Positions 41,519 to 49,645 of a stretch of DNA of 64,000 bases are shown piece by piece. A model generated the notes under the pieces. It saw only the letters and a program-made list of their open reading frames with translations, had not been told where the DNA came from and did no database searches. Positions within the stretch are counted from its first letter, which is position 1; the number at the start of each line of letters is the position of its first letter. Source of the stretch: Chitinophagaceae bacterium. Lineage in GTDB: Bacteria; Bacteroidota; Bacteroidia; Cytophagales; Cytophagaceae. The position numbers and the translations under genes were made by a program. The stretch spans positions 1 to 64,000 of the forward strand of contig JAQBNU010000094.1 of NCBI GenBank assembly GCA_028288365.1, written 5' to 3'.

Positions 41519-44500
41519 ATGATTTCAAAATCGACTTATTACAGAATACTGATTTTACTGTTGATGATGGTGGGCATCGGCAATTCATCTTATGCACAGA
41601 TAAGGACCATTGTAAAAGGAAGAGTTTCTGATACGACTTCTTCAGAACCTTTATACGGTGTGATCTTGAACGTTGTCGGTACAACCGATGGTACGGAAAC
41701 GGATTCTGCCGGATATTATGAATTGAAAACAAATCAGGTGCCACCATTTCAAATCGCTGTCAACTATGTGGGTTACGAAACCCGAACCATAGATTATAAT
41801 GGCCAAGGTGAAGTCAACGTGGTTTTGATATCCAGCCAGGCCACTGATGAAGTCATTGTCATTGGTTATGGATCACAAAAGAAAAAGGATGTGACGGGAT
41901 CTGTATCAACGGTATCAAAAGAATTGATGTCGCAGCCGGTCAGTTCTCCTGACCGTTTGTTGCAAGGTTCCGTGGCCGGAGCTTTGGTCTCACAATCCAG
42001 TGGACAACCAGGTGCGGGAGTTTCTGTACAGATACGCGGTGCAGGTTCAGTCAACGCAGGTGGACAGCCTTTATATGTTATAGACGGTTATCCCATCTAT
42101 AATGATCCTTCCTCCATGGATGCTGGTGTAACCTATGGTACATACAATACCAACAGTACAGGTGGAGCTCCTCAAATCAACCCGTTGGCCAGTATCAGCC
42201 CGAACGATATAGAATCTATCGATGTATTGAAAGATGCATCTGCTACGGCGATTTATGGTTCAAGGGGTGCGAATGGTGTCATTATCGTAACGACGAAAAA
42301 AGGTTCATACAATAAAGCATCGATCAACTTTGACGGATACATAGGTGTTCAAAATGTAATCAAGACACTTCCTGTCATCAATGCTTCACAGTGGGCAAAC
42401 TTGGCCAATGATGCGGCTGTCAACTCTGGTAAAGCCGCACCTTATACACAGGCGCAGGTAGATGCCTTTGGTGATGGTACCAACTGGCAGAAAGAAGCAT
42501 TCCGTAGTGCCAAAATCCAAAATTACAATTTATCTATTTTATCAGGTGGTGACAAAACAAGAATTGCTTTGTCCGGTAACTTTTTTGATCAGGACGGTGT
42601 GTTGAAGAATACCTGGTTCAAGCGTTACTCGGCAAGAGTAAACATCGAACACGATTACAGCAAACGTTTGAAGATTGCTTCTTATATCACAGCGAGCAAT
42701 ATTGCTTCTCAGGTGGCACCTCAAAACGTTGTTCCGGCCATTTTGGCTATGCCTCCTTCTGTATCGGTATCGGCTATTAAAAGTCCTTACCAGGCTGCTT
42801 ATGGAAACCCGATCAACTCCTTGTTGAATGATATCAATACGACGACAACCAATCGTCTCTTGGCCAGCGGTTATGGAGAATATAAAATCATACCGGGATT
42901 GACGGCTAAAGTATTGGGAGGTATAGACTTGATAGGTAACAAACAAAATGCCTATCTGCCATCTACCACATATGAAGGTCAAGGCAGTAACGGCGTGGCT
43001 TCTGTAGGTGCTCTGACATCCAGAACATGGTTGAATGAAAATACCCTCAACTATAACAAGCAGATTGGATCGAAACACACAATTGATGTACTGGGAGGTT
43101 TTACACAACAATCTTCTTATACAGAATCATCGATTGCCAATGCTGCCGGTTTTGCAAACGATGCTTATACATTCAATAACCTGGGTTCAGGTACGACACA
43201 GGTTGCACCTTCTTCCAATCAGACAGCATGGGCTTTGCAATCATTTCTGTTAAGAGCAAATTACAATTATGACGATAGATTCTTATTCACGGTTACAGGT
43301 CGAGCAGATGGATCCTCAAGATTTGCAAAAGGTCATCAATGGGGTTATTTCCCTTCAGCAGCCATTGGTTGGAATTTGCACAACGAAAGCTTTTTGAAAG
43401 ATGTCAGACAGATCAGCCAGTTGAAAGTAAGATTCAGCGCAGGTCTTACAGGTAACCAACAGATACCTCCTTACACTTCGCTTTCTCAAATGGGCTATTA
43501 CAGATACAACTTCGGTAATACTACCATCTCCGGATTTTTGCCGAATACACAAGCGAATCCAAATCTCACTTGGGAGAGAACGACACAATATGATTTAGGT
43601 TTTGATTTGGGTTTGTTTAGAAACCGTGTGACAGTGGTGGCGGATGTTTATTATAAAAAAACTAATAACCTCTTATTGAATGTTACGCTTCCTGCAACTA
43701 CAGGTTTGTTCAACTGGAACCCTAACATCCTGCAAGACCAGGCGTATGAAAACGCAGGTTCTTTGTATAACAAAGGGATTGAATTAGCGGTAACAACAAA
43801 AAACATCGTGGGTAATTTCAAGTGGAACACCACAGTGGTATTTGCCCATAACGAAAATAAAGTTTTGAGCTTGAACAACGGAGTAAATCAATACATTCCG
43901 AATAGTAGTGCCCCTTCTGTACTTGCAGTAGGACACTCTGTAGGATCTTTCATCGTGTATAAAACTGATGGGTTGATTCAGCCTGGAACAACTCCTGCAC
44001 AAGCCTTGACTCCAGCGGCAGATAAGGCTCCAGGTGCACAACAATACAAAGATGTAAACGGCGATGGAAAGATTACTTCTGATGATAGGATCATCATCAA
44101 TAACCAACCCAAATTTATCGCTGGTTTAACGAACACGTTTAGCTACAAAGGTTTTGATTTAACGATATTCCTACAAACGGTTTATGGGAATAAGATCTAC
44201 AATGCCAATGCTGCAAACCTTGCCCTGGAAACGGGTTACCAGGGAGCTTCCACAGATGTGTTGAACAGATGGTCTCCAACCAATACGAATACCAATATCC
44301 CAAGAGCTTATCAAGATCCTGCTGCGGTACTTTCAGACCGCTTTGTAGAAGATGGTTCTTACCTGAGATTAAAAAATATTTCATTGGGATATACTATTCC
44401 AAGTTCTATCTTATCTAAAGCCAAAATACAAAATCTACGTGTTTACATCTCTGCTCAGAATTACCTGACCTGGACGAAATACACAGGCTTCGATCCGGAG

Positions 44501-44596
44501 GTGAGTGTCAATACATCACCGATCAGCGGAGGAGTAGACAATGGTGCCTATCCCAATTACAAAACCATATTGGGTGGATTATCCTTTACGTTCTAA
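41519..44596 (+). CDS. SusC/RagA-family TonB-linked outer-membrane transporter
   Basis: A 1025-residue protein with signal peptide (RILILLLMMVGIGNSSYAQ), carboxypeptidase-regulatory-like domain (VKGRVSDTTSSEPLYG), TonB-box region VIVIGYGSQKKKDVTGSVS, plug segments LLQGSVAGALVSQSSGQPGA and VLKDASATAIYGSRGANGVIIV, and a barrel ending LGGLSFTF. It transports a substrate bound by its SusD partner, encoded immediately downstream. It opens the sulfatase block, so the substrate is probably sulfated or released by desulfation. Confidence 0.96.
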   Translation: MISKSTYYRILILLLMMVGIGNSSYAQIRTIVKGRVSDTTSSEPLYGVILNVVGTTDGTETDSAGYYELKTNQVPPFQIAVNYVGYETRTIDYNGQGEVNVVLISSQATDEVIVIGYGSQKKKDVTGSVSTVSKELMSQPVSSPDRLLQGSVAGALVSQSSGQPGAGVSVQIRGAGSVNAGGQPLYVIDGYPIYNDPSSMDAGVTYGTYNTNSTGGAPQINPLASISPNDIESIDVLKDASATAIYGSRGANGVIIVTTKKGSYNKASINFDGYIGVQNVIKTLPVINASQWANLANDAAVNSGKAAPYTQAQVDAFGDGTNWQKEAFRSAKIQNYNLSILSGGDKTRIALSGNFFDQDGVLKNTWFKRYSARVNIEHDYSKRLKIASYITASNIASQVAPQNVVPAILAMPPSVSVSAIKSPYQAAYGNPINSLLNDINTTTTNRLLASGYGEYKIIPGLTAKVLGGIDLIGNKQNAYLPSTTYEGQGSNGVASVGALTSRTWLNENTLNYNKQIGSKHTIDVLGGFTQQSSYTESSIANAAGFANDAYTFNNLGSGTTQVAPSSNQTAWALQSFLLRANYNYDDRFLFTVTGRADGSSRFAKGHQWGYFPSAAIGWNLHNESFLKDVRQISQLKVRFSAGLTGNQQIPPYTSLSQMGYYRYNFGNTTISGFLPNTQANPNLTWERTTQYDLGFDLGLFRNRVTVVADVYYKKTNNLLLNVTLPATTGLFNWNPNILQDQAYENAGSLYNKGIELAVTTKNIVGNFKWNTTVVFAHNENKVLSLNNGVNQYIPNSSAPSVLAVGHSVGSFIVYKTDGLIQPGTTPAQALTPAADKAPGAQQYKDVNGDGKITSDDRIIINNQPKFIAGLTNTFSYKGFDLTIFLQTVYGNKIYNANAANLALETGYQGASTDVLNRWSPTNTNTNIPRAYQDPAAVLSDRFVEDGSYLRLKNISLGYTIPSSILSKAKIQNLRVYISAQNYLTWTKYTGFDPEVSVNTSPISGGVDNGAYPNYKTILGGLSFTF

Positions 44597-44626
44597 AAAT
44601 ATTTATCCATATTAACTATACGCACG

Positions 44627-46192
44627 ATGAAAAATTATAACGCTATAGCAATACTCATTTCTTTTGCCTTTGCTGTGCTTTCCTGTGCCAGATTGGAAGA
44701 GAAACCTGCTTCTTTTATTTCTGAAACGCAGTTTTATAAAACGGAAGCGGATGCTAAACAAGCTGTGACGGCTGCTTACTATATGTTGAATGCAGGTGAT
44801 GCCAGTACTCCTGGCGGACTTACAGTACAAACACCTTACAACGTGTTATTCTCTACCGGTATGGAAATGATGACAGACGATATCAATCCAGGTCCGGGTG
44901 CGACCAACGCTGATGTACGTTCGCAATCTGTATTGCAGCATAACTCTGCAGGGCTTCGTGTGCTGCAAATCTGGCAACAACATTATGCTGCTGTGAGAGC
45001 TGCAAATATTGCTATACAGAAAATTCCTGGAATTACTTTTTCTGCTTCTACTTTGACTACTCAAAAAAGATATATAGCAGAATGTAAATTTTTAAGAGCA
45101 CTCTATTATTTCAACCTGGTTCGTTTGTATGGTGATGTTCCTCTTATTTTGGAAGATCAAAATGTATTTGACAACGATGCGATACAAGTACCAAGAAACC
45201 CTGCTGCGGATGTTTACACACAAATCATAGCAGACCTGAACGCTGCAGCAGTGGATCTTCCTGCTACATATGCTGCTGCCGATGCAGGCAGAGCAACTAA
45301 AGGTGCTGCGATTGCTTTGTTATCGAAAGTGTATTTGACACAAAAGAACTGGGCTGCTGCTGCTACTGCAGCTGAGACGGTGATTGGTTCCGGAACGTAT
45401 GGTTTGTTTTCCAATTACTCTCAAGTGTTTTTACCTGCCAATAAAAATGGTATAGAACATGTATTCTCTGCACAATATAAAGCCAATAGTCAGGGACAAG
45501 GAAATGGAAATGCGCCAAGAGGAATGCGCTCAGCTGTTCCGGGTTACACAGCTAGTTATGCGGATCAGTTGGTGTATTATATCAAGGGTGCCGATCACTA
45601 TTTTAGTATCTATAAATTATACCAACCCAATGATCAAAGAAAGAAGTATTCTTTCATCACGAAGATCTTAGGTTCTGATAATACTTATTACTCTACATTG
45701 AATGCCCCTGGAGATACGGTTCCATTTCTTCACAAATACTTTGATCCGGGTGTAGGTGCACAGTTGTCAGAATCTGCTGCCAATGTACCGATCATTCGTT
45801 ACTCTGAAGTATTATTGATTGCGGCGGAAGCAGAGAACGAAGCAAACGCAGGTCCAACCGGTTTAGCTTATACATACGTCAATCAGGTTAGAGCTAGAGC
45901 AGGTATCCCTGATCTTACGACTGGTTTGGACGTGAATCAATTCCGTGATTCTGTTTACCTGGAACGTAGATTAGAACTGGTCTGGGAATGGCAACGCTGG
46001 TTTGACCTGATTAGAGAATTGCCTAATCCAACGATCAGCACAGGTGCTGGTAGTAGCGATGGACAAGGACGCCTCGTAAATTCTTTAAAAGAAGTTGGAA
46101 AGAATAGTGCCACGACAAAACATTATCTCTATCCAATTCCATTACAGGAAATACAATTGAATCCAAAGCTGACACAAAATCCAGGTTGGTAG
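44627..46192 (+). CDS. SusD/RagB-family substrate-binding lipoprotein
   Basis: A 521-residue lipoprotein with lipobox AVLSC (Cys20) and SusD family segments: ETQFYKTEADAKQAVTAAY, YIAECKFLRALYYFNLVRLY with GDVPL, ERRLELVWEWQRWFDLIRE, and a C-terminal LYPIPLQEIQLNPKLTQNPGW, all standard for SusD. It caps the SusC barrel and binds substrate at the cell surface. It begins 30 bases after SusC. Confidence 0.96.
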   Translation: MKNYNAIAILISFAFAVLSCARLEEKPASFISETQFYKTEADAKQAVTAAYYMLNAGDASTPGGLTVQTPYNVLFSTGMEMMTDDINPGPGATNADVRSQSVLQHNSAGLRVLQIWQQHYAAVRAANIAIQKIPGITFSASTLTTQKRYIAECKFLRALYYFNLVRLYGDVPLILEDQNVFDNDAIQVPRNPAADVYTQIIADLNAAAVDLPATYAAADAGRATKGAAIALLSKVYLTQKNWAAAATAAETVIGSGTYGLFSNYSQVFLPANKNGIEHVFSAQYKANSQGQGNGNAPRGMRSAVPGYTASYADQLVYYIKGADHYFSIYKLYQPNDQRKKYSFITKILGSDNTYYSTLNAPGDTVPFLHKYFDPGVGAQLSESAANVPIIRYSEVLLIAAEAENEANAGPTGLAYTYVNQVRARAGIPDLTTGLDVNQFRDSVYLERRLELVWEWQRWFDLIRELPNPTISTGAGSSDGQGRLVNSLKEVGKNSATTKHYLYPIPLQEIQLNPKLTQNPGW

Positions 46193-46203
46193 TGGATAAT
46201 GAG

Positions 46204-46257
46204 AGTGTGGGTGTGACATGTGTGTCTTAGGACTCACATTCCAACCCACACTTTTTT
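46204..46257 (+). terminator. Terminator after SusD
   Basis: AGTGTGGGT (46204-46212) pairs with ACCCACACT (46244-46252) and leads into a six-base T-tract. It separates the SusC/SusD pair from the rhodanese-thioredoxin gene; readthrough or a new promoter must serve the downstream genes. Confidence 0.75.
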
Positions 46258-46313
46258 ATTACACGTATTTATAAAAGCAAATAGTTTATTCAAATCTATT
46301 CATCATTTGTTCC

Positions 46314-47048
46314 ATGAAAAAAGTAACCAGCATCATCGCCGTCAGTATTTCATTATTGTTGCATACTGCACTCCAAGCTCAAACGGTAGAAAGTAAACAG
46401 GAGTTGATTTCTTTTGAAACGTTTGAAACGAAATTGAAACAAGCTTCTCCGAATGCTCAGGTACTCGATGCGCGTACAGCAGAAGAATATAAACTCAATC
46501 ACCTGATTGGTGCAGTGAATGTGAGTGTTGCCAATGAAGCGGAACTTCAACAACAGATTGATAAACTGGATAAAAGCAAACCCGTGTTTGTGTATTCCAT
46601 CAACAATGGAAGAAGCGCATCGCTGGCAAAGAAACTAAGAGCACAGAAATTTTCAGAAGTATATGATTTACCAGGTGGTATCAGCAGATGGATAGGTGAG
46701 GGTAGACCGGTGGCAAGCACTACAGCAAAAGGATTGACGTTGGAAGAATACAATCAATTGTTGAAATCTGATAAACTGGTATTGGTAGATGTGCATTCTA
46801 AATACTGTGGATCATGCAGAAAATTATCACCGATAGTAGATTCGGTGGCGACTGAAAAATCAAGCGAATTGAAAGTAATCAAAATAGAATTGTTTGAAAA
46901 TAAACAATTGGGGGATGCGCTGAATATACAATCTATTCCTACACTAATTTTATACAACGGTGATAAGATTGTATGGCAAAAAAGTGGACTTACTTCCAAA
47001 GCTTCTATTGAAGAGGCAATCAGATTGGAAGTAGCATCATTGAAATAA
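46314..47048 (+). CDS. Exported rhodanese-like/thioredoxin fusion with Ser for catalytic Cys
   Basis: A 244-residue exported protein with signal peptide (IIAVSISLLLHTALQAQ). Residues 30-130 form a rhodanese-like domain (VLDARTAEEYKLNHLIGAVNV, VYDLPGGISRWIGEG), but the loop that normally holds the catalytic Cys reads VYSINNGRSASL, with Ser in its place, so sulfurtransfer is unlikely. Residues about 140-244 form a thioredoxin domain with CGSC active site (SKYCGSCRKLSP) and the cis-Pro loop IPTLILYNG. It probably acts as a periplasmic disulfide reductant or scaffold. It sits between SusD and the first sulfatase, flanked by terminator hairpins on both sides. Confidence 0.88.
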   Translation: MKKVTSIIAVSISLLLHTALQAQTVESKQELISFETFETKLKQASPNAQVLDARTAEEYKLNHLIGAVNVSVANEAELQQQIDKLDKSKPVFVYSINNGRSASLAKKLRAQKFSEVYDLPGGISRWIGEGRPVASTTAKGLTLEEYNQLLKSDKLVLVDVHSKYCGSCRKLSPIVDSVATEKSSELKVIKIELFENKQLGDALNIQSIPTLILYNGDKIVWQKSGLTSKASIEEAIRLEVASLK

Positions 47049-47057
47049 TTGAAAGCA

Positions 47058-47113
47058 AGATTGGAGAAAGAGAAACAGAGTGAATGCACGTTCTCTTTCT
47101 CCAATCTGTTTTT
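47058..47113 (+). terminator. Strong terminator before the first sulfatase
   Basis: AGATTGGAGAAAGAGAA (47058-47074) pairs perfectly with TTCTCTTTCTCCAATCT (47091-47107), followed by a T-rich tract. It follows the rhodanese-thioredoxin stop directly, so the sulfatase genes probably have their own promoter. Confidence 0.85.
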
Positions 47114-47159
47114 CTTTCTTTAAAATGAACGACGAATAAAAAATATCCACCAGAATAAA

Positions 47160-49493
47160 ATGAAAAAAATATACAGTTCTATTTTCTTACTTGCCTTTAC
47201 CCTTTCTGCACAAGCGCAGTATAGCCCTCAACAACCTTTCACAGGAACAATAGGAACAACTCTTGCAGAGTCAACTCCTGGTCATACGGTATTTAACAAA
47301 AAGGCTCCGGCGGGTTCTCCCAATGTAGTTTGGATCTTGATTGATGACGCGGGATTCGGTGCTACTACTGCTTTTGGTGGATTGGTAGAAACTCCCAACA
47401 TAGAAAAAATTGCCAACAACGGTTTACGGTTTACTAATTTTCATACCACTGCTATTTGTTCACCAACACGATCGGCTTTACTGACGGGTAGAAACCATCA
47501 CTCTGCACACGTTGGTTTATTGACTCCGGCAGTAGTCGACTTTCCAGGATACGATACACACATTCCTTTTGAGAAAGCAACGGTTGCAGAGATCTTAAGA
47601 GAAAATGGATACAATACATTTGCTTTAGGGAAATGGCATTTGACGCCTGTTGCGGAAAATGGTTACGCAGGTCCTTTCAATCGCTGGCCTACAGGCAGAG
47701 GCTTCGATCATTTTTATGGATTTCAGCCTGGCGCTACAGACCAATGGCATCCGGAATTGTGGGAGGATCAAACCAAACTGGACATAGAACCCAATACCAA
47801 ACATTTAAATACTTTATTGGCTGATCAATCTATTCAATACATTGCCAATCAAAAATCATCGGACGCGGAAAAACCATTTTTTCTGTACCTCGCTCCGGGT
47901 GCCACACACTCGCCACATCAGGTGTCCAAAGAATGGATCGATCAATACAAAGGAAAGTTTGATGCTGGTTGGGATCAATACAGAGAAGTGGTATTTGAAA
48001 GACAAAAAAAACAAGGCATCATTCCTGCAGATGCAAAATTGCCGGAACGCAATCCTGGTGTAAGACCATGGAAAGAATTGACGGAGAAAGAAAAGAAAGC
48101 CTATGCACATTACATGGAAGTGTATGCTGCATTTTATTCGTTCACCGATTATGAAATTGGGCGCATCGTTAATTACCTCGAACAAATTGATCAGCTAGAC
48201 AATACACTGCTTGTACTTGTACTCGGTGACAATGGTGCGAGTCCTGGTGGCGGAGAGTCAGGTACGATCAATCCTGAAATCAATCGCATGGAAGAAGGCG
48301 AAGCAAAGATAGATGCCATCTTAAAAGCAGGTCCTATCATCGGTACAGATCAATCCAATACAGATTATCCGATTGCCTGGGCAGCTGCTGCCAATACACC
48401 GTTCCGTTATTGGAAAGGCGATGCGAATACAGAAGGAGGTACAAGAAATCCGATGATCATTTCTTATCCTAAAGTGATCAAAGAAAGAGGCATCAGAAAT
48501 CAATACGGACATGTGATTGATGTCTTGCCGACGACGGTAGAATTAATAAAAGGATTTGTACCTGAAACGATTCAGGGATATAAGCAGGCACCTGTTGAAG
48601 GTACAAGTCTCGCTTATTCAGTAGGCAATGCAAAAGCGCCTTCACAACATACGGTGCAGTATTATGAAATCGCTGGAAGCAGATCTATTTACAAAGACGG
48701 TTGGAAAGCCAGTATACACCACGACATGTGGGAGCAGTCTATTGACAGAGGAAGCAAAGCGGATACTACCGGTAAAAGTATTGACTTCAGTAAAGACGTA
48801 TGGGAATTGTACAACCTGAACGAAGACTTCAATGAACGCATCAATCTTGCCGCCAAATATCCTGAAAAGTTAAAAGAGCTACAGGCCTTATTTGACGAGG
48901 AAGCCAAGAAGTATAATGTATATCCGTTAAAAGATTTCACAGCAGCGAATATGCCTGTCGGAAGAACCGTGTATGGAAAACGTACGACGATCACCTTATT
49001 TCCCGGAGTAGAACATTTAGTGGGTGTTAACAATCCACTCTACGACGGCCGTTCTTTCAGCGTGACAGCCGAAGTGGAACTGTCGACAGGAAAAGAAGAA
49101 GGCGTATTGTTTGCTGTGGGCGGAGAAAAATCAGGAATCAGTTTATTCCTGAAAGAGGGTAAAGTTCAGTTTGCGCACAAAGCCAATGGTCAAATTTCTT
49201 CTTTGGTTTCTACCTCTTCACTTCCAACAGGAAAAGTAAGTTTCAAATTTGATTATACATTAACAGGGCCTGTAGAAGGAAGTACAACTGTAGGAACGGA
49301 AATATTGTATGTGAATGGAACCAAAGTAGCAGAGCGTAATATTCCAAAGGGACAAGCTACCATCAGCTCAGGCAATAGAGTCGACGGTACCGACGTGGGA
49401 CGTGATCAGCGCTCTGCGGTATCAGATCAATATGTAGTACCTTTTAACTTTACCGGTAAACTGAAAAAAGTTACGATTCAATACACGAAATAA
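47160..49493 (+). CDS. Long sulfatase 1, S1_4-type with C-terminal jelly-roll
   Basis: A 777-residue exported sulfatase with signal peptide (IFLLAFTLSAQAQ). Metal and active-site elements are in place: VVWILIDDAGFG (Asp62-Asp63), CSPTRSALLTGR (Cys100, formylglycine precursor), FALGKWHLTP, GATHSPHQV and GDNGAS. The conserved RWPTGRGFDHFYGF follows GKWH. From about residue 600 a ConA-like domain follows (SFSVTAEVELSTGKEEGVLF). It hydrolyses sulfate esters in the periplasm or at the cell surface. It lacks the WPE segment shared by sulfatases 2-5, so it is the most diverged of the five. Confidence 0.92.
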   Translation: MKKIYSSIFLLAFTLSAQAQYSPQQPFTGTIGTTLAESTPGHTVFNKKAPAGSPNVVWILIDDAGFGATTAFGGLVETPNIEKIANNGLRFTNFHTTAICSPTRSALLTGRNHHSAHVGLLTPAVVDFPGYDTHIPFEKATVAEILRENGYNTFALGKWHLTPVAENGYAGPFNRWPTGRGFDHFYGFQPGATDQWHPELWEDQTKLDIEPNTKHLNTLLADQSIQYIANQKSSDAEKPFFLYLAPGATHSPHQVSKEWIDQYKGKFDAGWDQYREVVFERQKKQGIIPADAKLPERNPGVRPWKELTEKEKKAYAHYMEVYAAFYSFTDYEIGRIVNYLEQIDQLDNTLLVLVLGDNGASPGGGESGTINPEINRMEEGEAKIDAILKAGPIIGTDQSNTDYPIAWAAAANTPFRYWKGDANTEGGTRNPMIISYPKVIKERGIRNQYGHVIDVLPTTVELIKGFVPETIQGYKQAPVEGTSLAYSVGNAKAPSQHTVQYYEIAGSRSIYKDGWKASIHHDMWEQSIDRGSKADTTGKSIDFSKDVWELYNLNEDFNERINLAAKYPEKLKELQALFDEEAKKYNVYPLKDFTAANMPVGRTVYGKRTTITLFPGVEHLVGVNNPLYDGRSFSVTAEVELSTGKEEGVLFAVGGEKSGISLFLKEGKVQFAHKANGQISSLVSTSSLPTGKVSFKFDYTLTGPVEGSTTVGTEILYVNGTKVAERNIPKGQATISSGNRVDGTDVGRDQRSAVSDQYVVPFNFTGKLKKVTIQYTK

Positions 49494-49505
49494 AAAACTC
49501 ATCTT

Positions 49506-49570
49506 CTTGTTGGCGTTTCGCCAGCAAGTGATGGTTACTATAGTCTGGTTATTGGCGAGATGCCAACAAC
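49506..49570. repeat. REPIN-like inverted pair of hairpin repeats
   Basis: The left unit CTTGTTGGCGTTTCGCCAGCAAGTGATGG (49506-49534) contains the hairpin TTGGCG/CGCCA, and TTGGCGAGATGCCAAC (49552-49567) is the inverted partner. It matches the pair at 14017-14120 in sequence and layout but with a much shorter spacer. It sits between sulfatase genes 1 and 2. Confidence 0.6.
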
Positions 49571-49627
49571 ACCTCATCCTCTCTTTAAAAAATGAGAGGA
49601 TTTATTTGAATCATGAAAGAACTAATC

Positions 49628-49643
49628 CTATAGAATATATATA
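49628..49643 (+). repeat. CTATAGAATATATATA element (second copy)
   Basis: Identical to 41406-41421. It ends two bases before the ATG of sulfatase 2 and so covers the initiation region. See the first copy for doubts about AT-rich chance matches. Confidence 0.35.
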
Positions 49644-49645
49644 GT

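Noticed and set aside
42542-43111. 189-codon open frame antisense to SusC
   Set aside because: It lies wholly within a gene with complete SusC motifs and its product shows no family pattern.
49501-49570. Remnant insertion sequence between sulfatases 1 and 2
   Set aside because: The segment is only about 65 bases, has no transposase remnant or target duplication that I can see, and matches another intergenic hairpin pair.
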